Assembly (NCBI RefSeq): GCF_020360975.1
Contig: NW_025408679.1
Span: 1,860,001 to 1,924,000 of the forward strand
DNA length: 64,000 nucleotides
Origin: Hirsutella rhossiliensis
Taxonomy: Eukaryota; Ascomycota; Sordariomycetes; Hypocreales; Ophiocordycipitaceae
Direction: 5' to 3'
Both the position numbers and the translations under genes were made by a program. The notes under the pieces were generated by a model. It made no database searches. It had not been told where the DNA came from and saw only the letters and a program-made list of their open reading frames with translations. The first letter of the stretch is position 1. Each line of letters opens with the position of its first letter. Shown piece after piece: positions 41,200 through 52,695 of this stretch.

Positions 41200-41351
41200 T
41201 GTTGACTTGATATGAGACATGGACCAAGACATGTTTAGGCAGCAGTTACAAGTGGTGAGTCACTGGATAGTGGCACGGACGTGCCACTATGTATATATGT
41301 ATGTTGAGAGCTGTCAGACAGAATTGAATAGAAGCAAGTTCAATCGCTACA
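41200..41351 (+). repeat. 5' LTR of Copia-1B, with adjacent primer-binding site
   Basis: 152 bp, TGTTGACTTGATATG ... CGCTACA. By eye identical to 60756-60907. The sequence after it, GGTTATGCACCCGG (41352-), resembles the complement of the initiator tRNA-Met anticodon arm; tRNA identity is inferred. Confidence 0.92.
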
Positions 41352-41459
41352 GGTTATGCACCCGGTTGCTTTTATTATCCTTCCACTGCACGATTGAACT
41401 CGGCATATGAGAACACTTTTTCGTCAAGAATCGACGGTTGACAGCAAAGACCCGGCACT

Positions 41460-42499
41460 ATGGGCAAGAAAGACTACAAAGGAACCATCCTTGATGGAAG
41501 AGACTCCTTTGACAGCTGGAAGATGGATCTTGAAGATAACTTGTTGAGTGACGATCTTATGAGCTGCGTCACCGGTAAGGCAACAGCGGAATCGTCAGAT
41601 TTATCAACGCCAGGAGAGAATGCTGCGGACATTAAAAATGTCTCTCTTGCGAGAATGAAAATACGACAGAGTATTGACCAGATCCACAAGAACTCAGTCA
41701 ACCATCTCACCGATCCACGAGCAATTTATCAATCCTCGTTAAGCGATATGCGACATCGAACAAAGCGCGCCTTCGACAGCTGATCCGAATGCTATACGAC
41801 GTTAGTACGCAGACGAATAGAACTGTGCAGGAGAAGGTCGACGACCTAAAGCGACTTCGAGCTCAGATTAATAGCCAAGACAAGGACATTGTTATCCATG
41901 AACAGCTATTGATTTGCTTCTTGCAAATGAGCATGGACGACGCTTTTAACACTACGGTCGAGATCTTGAACGCCTCGACAGAGACGTTGACAATGGAAAA
42001 GGTGCAGAGCTCTCTGGAAAGCAAAGAGTTGGAGCTCGTCGATACGACAATCAAGGGAGAAACCGCACAATTCGCAGGTCGTGGCCGCAGTGCATGGAAC
42101 AAAGGGAACAACAGGTCCAAAGCACAGGATGGTGGCGATAATAGCAAGGAGGAGGTGCTGTTTGGCCACAGACATAAAAAGGTGTGGCGCTTGAGCCAGA
42201 CAAGAGGGCACCGAGCCCATACAATCCAAGAAAAGGATGGCGATAACGGGGTAGCGCTGAAGTCAATCCTGAAGATGCCTGAAAGACTACTACATGCTAG
42301 GCTGGGACACCCTGGAAAGCATATGGAGGGCAAACTGAACGCCGTAATGGATGATCTCGGAGACAACTCATTCTGCCCGTCATTCTGCTCAAGCTGCACC
42401 GAGGCCAAAATGACAAGAAAGGTCTCAAGGGAGCCAATGTCTGCGGTGACAGAAAAGCTAGAGAGAGTCCATATAGATCTTTGGGGGCCAGTTGAGCTA
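41460..42499 (+). pseudogene. Copia-1B gag fused by deletion to pre-integrase zinc region
   Basis: 41460-41783 is the gag start (MGKKDYKGTILDGRDSF). After a frame change, 41789-42150 gives gag helices (TVQEKVDDLKRLRAQINSQ ... ESKELELVDTTIKGE). At about 42150 the frame jumps directly to the region found at 7410 in Copia-1A (EEVLFGHRHKK), so the zinc knuckle and protease are deleted in frame. HARLGHPGKH ... CPSFCSSC and ERVHIDLWGPVEL follow, until pogo-1 at 42500. Confidence 0.85.
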
Positions 42500-44345
42500 A
42501 GTCCCTGCACATAGAAATGGGCACCCCCCTGTTTTGGGCACCCCAAAAAAATCACGACCATTTTCAACACCATTAATTCAATCCCTTCTCACTGCCCACC
42601 ACCGTGCACTACGATACAATCGTCACCTATTTCTGAAACCTCAGCTTCGGTTTCATCAGATTCTTCATTCTCAGCTGCGTTCACCTCCTCCTGCGCCCGT
42701 CGTATTGCCTCAATATTGGCGAACCTCGAATTCGGGCTCGTGACCACCCTCTTCCTTTTTCGGCTTGACGGCCGCCAATTGTGTTTCCAGTGCCTGAATC
42801 TGCAATTGAGCTTTTGCTAAAAGGCCATCCTTCTCGTCAAACCCTTTGTGATCTTCCTGAACAGCAATCTCTTCGTGGGCACGTCGTCGTCTAGCTGGTT
42901 GAATTGAACTACCTGAACCTTCAGATCTTGCGAGCGCCTCGGGTCGACCACGCAATCTGGGATGTGTCTGATTGCCAGTCACTGGTGGGTAAGTGGCTAT
43001 TGAATGCATTGGCCACATTTTCGCGTTCTTTTGCGTCTGTTGCTGTTCTCCAGCAGAAGAGGGCTCAAAGTGGCTTCGCCATCGACACCGGCCACAAACC
43101 CGTCGCTTTCCAGCCACCCTTGATGTTTGACACAGTGAGCGCTTGCTCGCGTGCTTTCTGGTAGCAGGAAAGAAAGTTTTGCTTGCCGACTGGGCTTGAA
43201 TCGGTCAGGAGGCTGAGAAATCCGACCTGTTTGCGGTAGTAGTGCTTAAGAGCGGAGAAGACAGACAAATCGAGCGGTTGCAGCACATGAGAGGTATGGG
43301 AGGTAAGAAAGAAGGTGAATCTGATGCTGGTAGCATAGATACATGAAGTCAACCGTCTCGTGACTTCCGTGGCCGTCCAATACTAGCAGTCTTCGCTCCG
43401 AAGGGTCGGGTGGCTGGGTTCTTGGAATGAACACCTTTCGAGCCACTCCACCGCAGTTTGGTCCGAAGTCCAGCCGTTCTTTGTCGCAGTGAATTGCCAG
43501 TCACTAAAAGTACTGAGATCTTCTGGGAACCACTGTTGCTGGACCGATTTGCCCTTGAAAATGACGAGTGGAGGGAGGAAGGTGCCGGCAGCGGACACGC
43601 ACTCGATGAACGACGTCCAGACCCGAGAACCAGGCGTCTTCTTTTGTACAGATCGTTTTTCAGCACTGCCAACGACCAGGCCATTCTCCCAAGTCCTTCC
43701 ATGATGCCTGCTTCATCCATGTTGTACCTGTTCTCCGGCTTAATAGCCAGAATCTCGGGAAGGAAGAAATTGTTGAACCAAGGCCGAATTACCTCGGTAG
43801 AAGCGCCGTTGACACGCGCAGAGTCTCTGTGATGGCACTTCTGGGTCCGAACTGCAGGATTTCGTCTTAAAAATGCTTGCATCCAGTGTTTTCCGAGCGG
43901 TGTGTGGTCTCCTTTGACGGCGAGCATGCGCTGCGCGAACTGCCTGATCTGCGAGTGAGTGGGAGGAAGGCCCAAGGCGTCCTGAATGAGAATCCATTCG
44001 GTAAGTTGCTTTTCCTGTGTCTGAGAAAGCCTCTGAAGAGCAGAAAATGCATCCTTTCTGCATTCGTGACCATGCATGCGATTGTAAAGAGTTGCCCTCG
44101 GGACGCCCCAATCGCGAGCAGCCTTCTTGGCGGATCCGCCATTGGCGATTGCCTCAAGGGCGCTGTGAATGTCAGACTCTGTATATTTCATCAGTAGTGG
44201 CTTGAAGACACATGCGTCAATTTTTTAGCAGATTGGATGCGTTTCCGCGGTGAAATTTGCTGTTGAAGTTGACGCAGCCGTTTAGGTTGGGCACCCATCT
44301 TGGGTGCCCAAAACAGGGGGGTGCCCATTTCTATGTGCAGGGACT
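42500..44345 (-). mobile_element. pogo-1 (Fot1/pogo-like) transposon in Copia-1B integrase
   Basis: Perfect 44-bp inverted repeats starting AGTCCCTGCACATAG, flanked by the TA duplication (42498-42499, 44346-44347). The empty site GAGCTATCAC is present at 7751-7760 in Copia-1A. Transposase on the minus strand. Near-identical to pogo-2 (54435-56283). Confidence 0.96.
42690..44191 (-). pseudogene. pogo-1 transposase, frameshifted
   Basis: Starts at Met 44191. N-terminal psq-type helix-turn-helix (SDIHSALEAIANGGSAKKAARDWG ... TLYNRMHG), Tc5/CENP-B-like HTH (LTEWILIQDALGLPPTHSQIRQFAQRML), then the DDE_1 domain with YNMDEAGIMEGLG (first Asp). A one-base loss in a G run near 43690 shifts the frame. 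The catalytic LVLDGHGSHETVDF and HTSHVLQPLDLSVFSALKHYYRK parts are in other frames (43246-43446, 43065-43352), and the tail NSRFANIEAIRRAQEEV near 42700. The G-run loss is private to this copy; the break before HTSHVLQ is shared with pogo-2. Confidence 0.88.
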
Positions 44346-46950
44346 TATCACTTCAAGGAATGAAGTACATGCTGACAATCACCGATCAGGCTACCGGGCG
44401 AGTTTGGGTTTATTTCTCTAGAGACAAAACGAGAATTACCGACAAGATCAAAGCCTGGGTAGTTGTTGCAGAGGCAGAGTGTCGCGAGTACGGAAAAGGC
44501 GAAAAGGTCAAGGCGATGCGCTTTGATCGCGGGAAGGAGTTTCTAAACGAGGCAATGAAGGTATTTTGCACGGGAGAGCTATTCGGATCGAACCAACAGT
44601 GGGCTACCACCCGGAGGGGAATAGTATCTCTGAGAGGAGCATGAGAACCATATCAGAGAGGGGTCTGCTATGCGCCACGAAATGGACCTCCGGCAGCATA
44701 CTGGGAGTTTTCGAACGCAACAGCGGCCTATCTGAGAAATAGGGAGTTGTCAGGGAATGGCTAAAAGCCCATGGGAGTTATGGCGTGGAGAAAGCCAAGA
44801 TCAGGGCACTTGAGAGTGTTCGGATGTCCTGCCTGGGTATTTATTCCCAAAGAAAAGAGAACAAAGCTTCTGAAAAGAGCATGGCAAGGAGTTTTGTTGG
44901 ATACAAAGAGGAGACAGATAAAATCTATCTAGTCTGGAACCCAGCTGATAAGAAGGTCCACGAGGTTCGATTCGTGGAATTCGATGAGAGCAAGTATATG
45001 GACAATGAAATCAGCCAAGAATCACAATCGCAGTATGACGATGAGAAGGAAGAGAAAAGGAGCAAGGGAGCTCACTGATGATGACTCTGATGCCGAAGAT
45101 TCGGTCAGGATAGGACCATGGACCAGGAAGCTACAGAAGCTGGGGAGGATGCCGGAGAAGCAGCGGATGGGAACCCGACCGACCAAGACACTGCAGATTC
45201 GGAGGAAGAGCTCCAAGGAGACACAATCGTTGTCAATACAGGGGAGGCGGATATAACCTCTGCTGAAAGGAGTCTGCCGAAAACAAGATCCCAGATTCGA
45301 CGAGAGGCCGTGGCACTCAAAAGAGCAGAGAAGCAGCGAGCAGAGCTGGAATGGCGGCAAAGAGAAGAACAGCGCATGGCAGAACGTCTGAAGAAGCGAG
45401 GGGAGAGTGGCAGGAAGGAAAGAGCCATGGTAGCAAGGACGCTTCTCCAGCCTAATACAGACCTGTACGACTTCGACCCGAAAAAGCTTACCTTCCGACA
45501 GGCGATGGAAGGCAGTGAGAAGGATCAATGGGTAGGAGCTATAGATGAGGAAGTTCAGAATCTCGTTCGACGACAGACATTCTCGGAGGAAATCAACGAA
45601 GTTGACGTGCACGGAGAAGAAGTAGTTGATGCCAAGCTTGTGTTTGATCACAAGAAAGACAAAGAAGGAAGATACTACGGTATAAAGCACGTCTAGTCGC
45701 GAGAGGTTCACACAGAAACACGGGATCAATTACGAGGAAACCTTCGCACCCACGATCCGGCTCGATGCGATGAGGATCATTCTAGCTTTAGCGGCGAAGA
45801 AAGGCTGGAAGGTATACCAGATGGATGCTGTGGCTGCGTTCCTTGCAGCAGACCTAAAGGAAAGGATCTTCATGAAAGTGCCAACTGAGCTCCAGCAATA
45901 TTTCGGGAAATACGTTCAGATCCTGAAGAGTTTGTACGGATTGAAGCAAGCTGCAAGGATGTGGTATTTGCTAATATCAGAATATCTCAAGGAGATTGGT
46001 TTCTCACCGATGACAGTGGACCCGACAATATTCAGACATACAGAGTCGGGGGTAATCATCGGCGTGCACGTGGATGACTTTATGATTACAGGGGGGGACG
46101 AGGATGCCATTGAACTGGTCAAGGAAAAGCTGAAGGGAAGATTTGAGATGAAAGACCTCGGAGAAGCAGAGAACATTCTCGGAATTCGGATTCAAAGGCA
46201 CAAAGGAAAGCTGATGATTGGTCAATCACAATTTGCGAAGGAAATCGTGGCAGAATTTCTACGACGACTCAATGAAGCACGCAACCCCATGGAACCTGGA
46301 GCTATACGGAAGCTCGTTGAGGAACCGGACGGCCTCTGAACCATGACGAATGGTTGAAATACGTGGAATTGCTCGGAAAGCTGATTTGGCTATGCAATAC
46401 GAGGTTCGACATTATATTCGCAGTTAACAGAATGGCATCTTTCACGGTAGAGGCATGCTGGAACCACTGGAAGGCTTTGCTACGAATATTGGGTTATGTC
46501 GGCAGGACTATTCACCACGGTATCACATATGGCGGAAATAATGAGCACGCTCAAGGAGTCGAAGGCAGCGATATCGACTATTATTCCATTGACCACAACA
46601 TCGAAGGGCACGTCGGCTCTGCAGGCCTACAAGATGGGGAAGCGTTCTCTGACACCGACTACGCTACTGATCCAAGGGACCGGAAGAGTATCCTGGGGTT
46701 CATCTTTATGGTCTACGGAGGCGCCGTCATGACGTATAGCAAGAAGATGAAATCAGTGGCAAGATCTACGACAGAAGCAGAGTATGTTGGGATGGGGAGG
46801 CCACAAAGCTGCTCTCTGGGGACGTCGACTACTTGCAGAGCTGGAAGGAAAGGGGGAGCAAACAGTGCCACTACTGCTTGGAGATAATAAGGGAGCTGTA
46901 CAGCTGACCCGAGGAGTATCGAACACGTCGAAAATCAAGCATGTTGATAT
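44346..46950 (+). pseudogene. Copia-1B integrase remainder, linker, reverse transcriptase and RNase H, frameshifted
   Basis: 44346-44644 completes the integrase core (YMLTITDQATGRVWVYFSRD; RFDRGKEFLNE). 44785-45078 and 45118-45696 hold the linker and RT N-terminus. 45770-46339 is an open RT segment with QMDAVAAFLAADLKERIF, YGLKQAARMWY and HVDDFMITGGDE. 46354-46887 encodes RNase H (FSDTDYATDPRDRKS ... SVARSTTEAEYVG). Copia-2 inserts at 46951; the last RNase H piece is at 60557-60742. Small indels in homopolymer runs cause most of the frame breaks. Confidence 0.88.
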
Positions 46951-47231
46951 TGTCTAGATGCGGAGGACTTCATTATGTGGGGACATGGGCTCTACTGGCC
47001 CTACGCGAGAAGGAGGCTTTATAGGAGGGTCTCGGAAGACATTCGGACCGGGGTTACACGCCTCCCTTCATTCCTCCCTTCCTTCCTTCTTCTCCTCCTT
47101 CCTCATTCTTCTTCATCTTTTCTCTTCTCTTCATAGATTACCAATACAACAGTCACAGGCATAGCTCTTTAGCACCTTTGATTCGTATTCTCTATCACCC
47201 TGTGCACAGCACGAATACCCACGACCCAACA
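46951..47231 (+). repeat. 5' LTR of Copia-2, containing the empty site for hAT-C
   Basis: 281 bp, complete. Position 47064-47071 (CCCTTCAT) is the single-copy target that is duplicated around hAT-C in the related solo LTR at 22790-34196. Followed at once by CTGATCAGTGGTTGAAC, a PBS-like site shared with Copia-3. Confidence 0.93.
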
Positions 47232-47295
47232 CTGATCAGTGGTTGAACGTCTGTTTAACCACAGAAAGTTAGGTATCGAAAAGCATCCCCGTTTC

Positions 47296-47460
47296 CTCGA
47301 AGAATTCCTGAGACCTATTTCTATAGGTTGCACCACAGTCCTGAGAGAGGAAGTTTGCAAGTGGAAGAGAAAGACCTGATTCCTTGAAGAATTCCCTGCG
47401 AGACCTATTTCTATAGGTTGCACCACAGTCCTGAGAGAGGAAGTCTATGCTACACACACG
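47296..47460 (+). repeat. 90-bp direct duplication in Copia-2 leader
   Basis: AGACCTATTTCTATAGGTTG and the following CACCACAGTCCTGAGAGAGG occur at 47311 and again at 47401, spacing 90 bp, between the LTR and the gag start. Each copy contains the near-palindrome CCTATTTCTATAGG. Confidence 0.85.
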
Positions 47461-47515
47461 ACAAGAACCGACTAGACCAAGCCGGTAGGAAAGCCTTGAC
47501 ATCACAACAATCAAC

Positions 47516-49140
47516 ATGTCACAAGGACAAACAGAAGGCATAAGGGTTATACAACCTCAAGAAGATGTACGCCTACGCCAACCTATTTCTGCTCAGGAAT
47601 TTATGCGCGGAACCGACTTCGCGGCCGATTTTTCCGCTATAGACCCTCAGCTTCGATTCAAAGATATCTCAGTCGATAATATAACGGAGATACATGCAAC
47701 CACGTACGCAGCTAAGGCCCTTAAAGCCTATACTCTTGAGAAGATGTGGGATGATGAAGTCTTCCATGCTTTCCAACAAGACTTTGAAGGATGGACGCTA
47801 GACATGTTCCTTATGGTTGAAATTTCATACCGGCGGGAGCTCCGCCGGGTTCTCCGCCGAAAGGGAGTATATACTGGGACGAACCACCAGCGAATCGAAC
47901 GATCCTTGATTAAGCTACCCGAAGCCGACAGTTTCCTACTTGGGACCCTGAGGAATTCACAAAACAGATATTTGACGTACGATCAAATGCTTCCTGGCAA
48001 CAACAAGCCCTCGCAACGCCTTCTTCCCGAGAGAATATCCAAAATCCGACCCAAGACCAGTCACCAAGGGACCAGCCTACAACCCAAGCCCAGGCTTTGC
48101 AACAGCAGCAACAGGTTGTTTCCCAAGGACCCCAGAGGCCTCCTGAGCAAGCCCAACAGATGACCCCAAGGAACCTTATTCCAAGCCCCATTTTCCCAGG
48201 AAAGCTTTCCCAAGACATCCCCACTCAACAGACCCAGACGAAGTCTATTCCCAAGCCCCTTACTACAGTCATTTCCTTCAAGGCAGACCCAGCCTGACGG
48301 GCATCAGCCGTACAAGGCCCTGCCCCTCGTTCCGTTCGAACGAACGGCTTGACCCCGCCGTTTCTGCCCAGTTTCTAAAGACCTTTGACAAAGACCAAAA
48401 GTACACAGGCGAGCCCTACGACCTCCTTGACGATAAGATGAAGATCTTTTCAACATCTGCTTCCATGCACAGATCCGGGAGACCCAATTCTATGCGGTAT
48501 TTCCTAGGATTCTTAACGGACGAGCAGAAACCTTCTACCTTCATTACGTCGATCAAGACGATACATTTGCAATAGCGTATCACAAGGTTAAGACGCATTT
48601 CGACACCGATGTTAACCATCATCACTATTACACCGACTGGACAACTGCTACCTTCGATAGGGTCCGTAGGGAACATAGTGATAAGACCCTACATCAGGTT
48701 CTTCAGCTGCTACTTGATAAGCTACAGCTTTGCCAGAGGGCCCTAGGCCCTGAGTATCGAGGGGAGGATAATTTACGTACTACAGTTATCCGAGCCTGCC
48801 GAGGAGTCATAGAACTTGAACACGCATTGTTCAAGCCTGCCCGCGTGTGCGAAGAGCTTTTTGCTGATTTACGGTCTTCAATCGAGACCTCTATCAGTAG
48901 ACAAGCTATATATACAACCTCGACGGACAGCTACTACATGGACCGACGGTACAATCAGTACGGTAGGAACCGCGGATATTCCTCTTTCGGCCCCGAGGAA
49001 CCCACAAGGTAGCCGAGATCAGAAACGACAGTGGACGAAGAAGTGCTTCGTTTGTGGAAAGCCAGAATGTTGGTCAACGAGGCATTCCGACGAAGAAAGA
49101 CGTAAGTCACGAAGCCAGTATATCTCACAATGCCACTTCA
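47516..49140 (+). pseudogene. Copia-2 Gag with CCHC-like knuckle, frameshifted
   Basis: Met 47516 starts MSQGQTEGIRVIQPQEDV. Block HATTYAAKALKAYTLEKMW ... RRVLRRKGVYTG is shared with Copia-3 gag. A Gln-rich stretch lies at 48050-48160. Further gag helices follow after frame changes (48460-48860: LHYVDQDDTFAIAYHKVKTHF; HQVLQLLLDKLQLCQRALGPEY). The zinc-knuckle CFVCGKPECWSTRHSDEER lies at about 49045-49100. Three to four frame shifts break it. Confidence 0.82.
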
Positions 49141-49750
49141 GTGGGTCTACGGCCACAGCTACGGACTACGCTGCCTACCTCACGGAATATGAAGGAGCCG
49201 ATACGGACGAGGAAGCCGACTTTGACCCTAGTGACCCGTTTGACGACGAAGACGAAGACCAGTTGCAGGACGTAACGCAGTTCCTTACAGACCAGGCTTT
49301 CTTGCACCAAGTCACCGGAGAAGACATCTACGCCGATAATGCCCCAAAGACCCCATCCAACCAGTTCCTTATTGAGGACCGGTATGCAGGACGCTTCAAG
49401 GCATCCTTCCAGATACCGGTGCAGCCAACGTCTCGACTGTCGGTATGCAACAGTATCTTGCGCTGCAGCGGGAAGATCCTTCCGTTGCTATAGATAAATC
49501 GACAGCCGGAAGAGCTTCCATCACGTTCGGAAAAGGAGAGTCAACATCGTCTATAGGGAATGTTAACGTACGAACAGCTATTGGACAGATCGACTTCCAG
49601 GTCCTCAACGCTCCGACCCCTTTCTTGCTTTGCCTTGCAGACATGGATAGGCTGCACGTCTATTTCAATAATACCACAGACGAACTTATCCAAGGCGAGA
49701 CCCGCATCCCTATTATACGCAAATGGGGACATCCTTGGTTTCATCTTAGC
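49141..49750 (+). pseudogene. Copia-2 protease region, interrupted by hAT-B1
   Basis: An acidic linker (49190-49260) leads to the aspartic protease active site Asp-Thr-Gly-Ala at 49412-49423 (GILPDTGAANVSTVG). This continues in frame with 49445 onward (MQQYLALQREDPSVAIDKSTAGRASI ... FLLCLADMDRL). The coding is cut at 49750 in HPWFHLS by hAT-B1 and resumes at 52704. Confidence 0.85.
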
Positions 49751-52695
49751 CAGGGTGGCGATCAATTCAATTCCATCAATTTGGCCTCATTATTGAGTTG
49801 CGTTGACAGCTTATTCATCATTGGTCCCGTTGAGTTGAACCACCTGCCTTCAGATGGGGGCGATGGAGTTGAATTGAAGACGTTGAACCACGTACGGCCC
49901 ATGGGGTCGCCGAGGGCCCTAGCCGGCAGCATGTCCAGTATCATCCTAGACTCCATATAATGCTATTCGCATTCTCCCCTGACACGTCAACCAACGTATC
50001 CACGGCGTCGATTAGGCCATTCCGTACCCACGACCGTAACGTTTGCGTAATCCCTATCGTGCTGGCTTCCAATCGAGTCCGTAGCGGTGACACCATTTGC
50101 CCAGTGGTACTAAAGAGACGCTCGCACTCTGCGGACATGGGAGGGATCGAGAGCAAGTCGAGAGCCATCCGCGACAACCGTGGGTAGTCTTTCCGCCTCT
50201 GCCACCAATACTGAAATGGGTTGGTGACGAGAGGATCATTCTCAGCGTCAGCACTCGACAGCCAGCGGTCATATTCATCATGGTCCGGATTCAGTGAACT
50301 TTCCAAAGAGGAAGATTCGTTGGGCAGCGACGAAGTCCTCTGGGCTCGGTGTCTCTCAAGCGCGCTCATTGCCTTCAGTCGCTTGTACGGACGCTCTTCG
50401 TCAGGCATCGGAGGATCGGCAGCGATTTGTACTCCTCCTCCCACAGGTTTCTCACCATTCCTTTTGCCTCCTGTAGCCAGGGGAGCTGTGCTTTGTCAGT
50501 CCATGTATTCTCGAAATAACCCCAACGCGAAACCGGATTTAAAATAGCAGAAGCATAGTATGCTGGCGTCTCGTCAAGCTTCGTATAGTAGTCGTTCAAC
50601 TTATCCCAGCCCAGATTAATGTTAGCCTTGAGGTGCTCTGGATCGGGGAACTTCTCCGCTACTGCTTTCCTCCTCTAGTCTGTCCATCAGGAATTCGTAG
50701 GTTGAGGCAACGTCCCACATATTTCCGTATGCTTCAATGCGGCCTCCTTTTCGAACTCGGCTCTGGGCGTCACCTTCTAGCATTCAGTGCTTCTTCGAAG
50801 TCAACAAGCACCCTATCCATCAACCCAATGACCTTCCAGTCTTTATCGCTGAGAAGACTCTCCTCGCGGAGAGACAAAGGCATCTCTTTGCCCTTCTCAT
50901 CCCATTGCGGCATTTTTCCTAAACTCAAGCGTGACCTTCTCAGTCAGGTCTTCCAAGAAAGGCCGCAACTCAAGGCCGCGCCGTATCATATAAAGAGTCG
51001 AAAGCCAACGAGTAAGGTTATCAAGGACAACGTCCACAGGGTTCTTCGCTCGAACCTTGGGTCGTCCGACTGTGAAAAGGACTCTTCCTGAAGCGCACGA
51101 AGCCGGTACGTCAGCTTATCGGACTGATGGATCCAATTTACTAGGTTGTGGAGCTTTCCGACTGGGCCTTTCTTTCGCCAGATTTCATGCTGGACCGCGT
51201 CAAGAACAGGCTCCCCGTTAATCTCTGCCTCAAACGCGTCGGCCTTGTGTCCAAATAATAGCGCCTTGACCACCAAGTTGAGCACGTGGCCGAAGCATCG
51301 CACCTCCGCTTCTTCGGATCAAAGCCCAGTGCCTCTGCAATCTCCTCTGTCGCCGTATCCATATTGCCAGCGTTGTCCAGTGTAATATAGCCCACCTTGT
51401 CGAGGATCTCATAGCTCTCTAGGATCTCGAGGATCTGGGCTGCAATGTTTTCTCCCGAGTGTGAGATCTTCAGCTCCGGCATGCCTAGGACAAGCTTTGA
51501 TGGAACTCCATCCTTGTCGATGTAAAACATATAATCCCGTATAAAGCGTGCCGATTCCTGGAACGCCAGCCGTCGAACGCAATGTGAATTTGGCCCGGGT
51601 GCTCTTTAGATTGTCGATTACGCACGTCTTGTATCGGGTATAAAGGTCAACAATTCGCTTTCGAACGGTATCGTGCGAGATGTGGGCATTCGTCACTGCG
51701 ACCGATGGATTCAGGTATTCGAAAATATGTCGGAGGCGACAGTGCTCGGGCTGGCGAAAGGAGACGTTGGCGTCGACCACCCACTCGAGAAGAAGTCTCT
51801 GAAAATGGTCCTTATCGAAGCGCTGGATGAGGGCGTTCGCGATACCTTGCTCTTTGGGGTCTGAAGCATTGAGGTTCAACATCTCCACAATATTCTTTGA
51901 CGGGTCTTGTCCCTGGTTCCTTTCCCAAGAGCGGGCGGCCCTCTTCCCGGACAGATCGACAAGCCTGTGCTCTTTGAACAGATGATTCTCGATGTTCTGA
52001 GTGCCAGCGGCAGAGAAGTCTGATGTTTTTTGCTTCGGCTTCTTGAGGCAGGGCTTGCAAACCCATTTTCTTTTCGTGGGAGAATCGCTAGGTTGAATGT
52101 CGAAACCATGCTGCCAGACCCACGAAGTCTGCCTGCCAGCACGCTCGGAAATCGTATAACCTGGAAAATGGTTCCATGGGAAGATGCTCCATTCGTCTTG
52201 CAAAGCATCCATGTTAACAAACGACTTGCTGGATGAGCCTCCGTCTGAAGCACGCTGGGGCTTAGTAGGAACGTCGGTTTCCATTTGGCCGCAGGAAGGG
52301 GATGCATTCGTTTGGGGAAGGTTTCTCTGCGACGCGACTCGGGGAACTTCAGCCCAAACGCGTTCAATCGCCCAGGTACTTATACATTCGTTACATCTGA
52401 AAACAGTATGGAATGGAAGTACTACAACACTCAATACGGTAACTAAGGCTAACCTTGAGGGTGATCACGCGAATCACGCGCGTCAGACGCGACTCGATTA
52501 GGTACCTAAGTGTAGATGCTACCTAGATCACCTCCTGCTTCAACGGCTTCAACGCGTGGTCAACGTTCGAGGCGGAGGCGTGGATTGAAGCTCTCAATGT
52601 GCAGGTGATATTGAATTGATTGAATTGAAACACGTGACTTCCACTTCAATATTATTGAAGACGTGGAGGTGGAGGTGGAATTGATCGCCACCCTG
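49751..52695 (-). mobile_element. hAT-B1 DNA transposon in Copia-2
   Basis: Terminal inverted repeats CAGGGTGGCGATCAATTC at both ends; 8-bp target duplication ATCTTAGC at 49743-49750 and 52696-52703. 2945 bp. Transposase on minus strand. Almost identical to hAT-B2, which lies in the opposite orientation in the same host element. Confidence 0.96.
49941..52434 (-). pseudogene. hAT-B1 transposase, frameshifted
   Basis: Starts at Met 52434. BED zinc finger (SWVWQHGFDIQP ... KWVCKPCLKK ... NIENHLFKEH) at about 52150-51960. First Asp region (TRAKFTLRSTAGVPGIGTLYTG phase shift at about 51560). GYITLDNAGNMDTATEEIAEALG (second Asp) in 51141-51530. MRCFGHVLNLVVKALLFG in 50986-51303. hATC dimerisation block (MALDLLSIPPMSAECERLFSTTGQM) at about 50080-50180 in the frame 49941-50444. 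Frame breaks near 51540, 51310, 51000 and 50640. Several are shared with hAT-B2. Confidence 0.88.
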
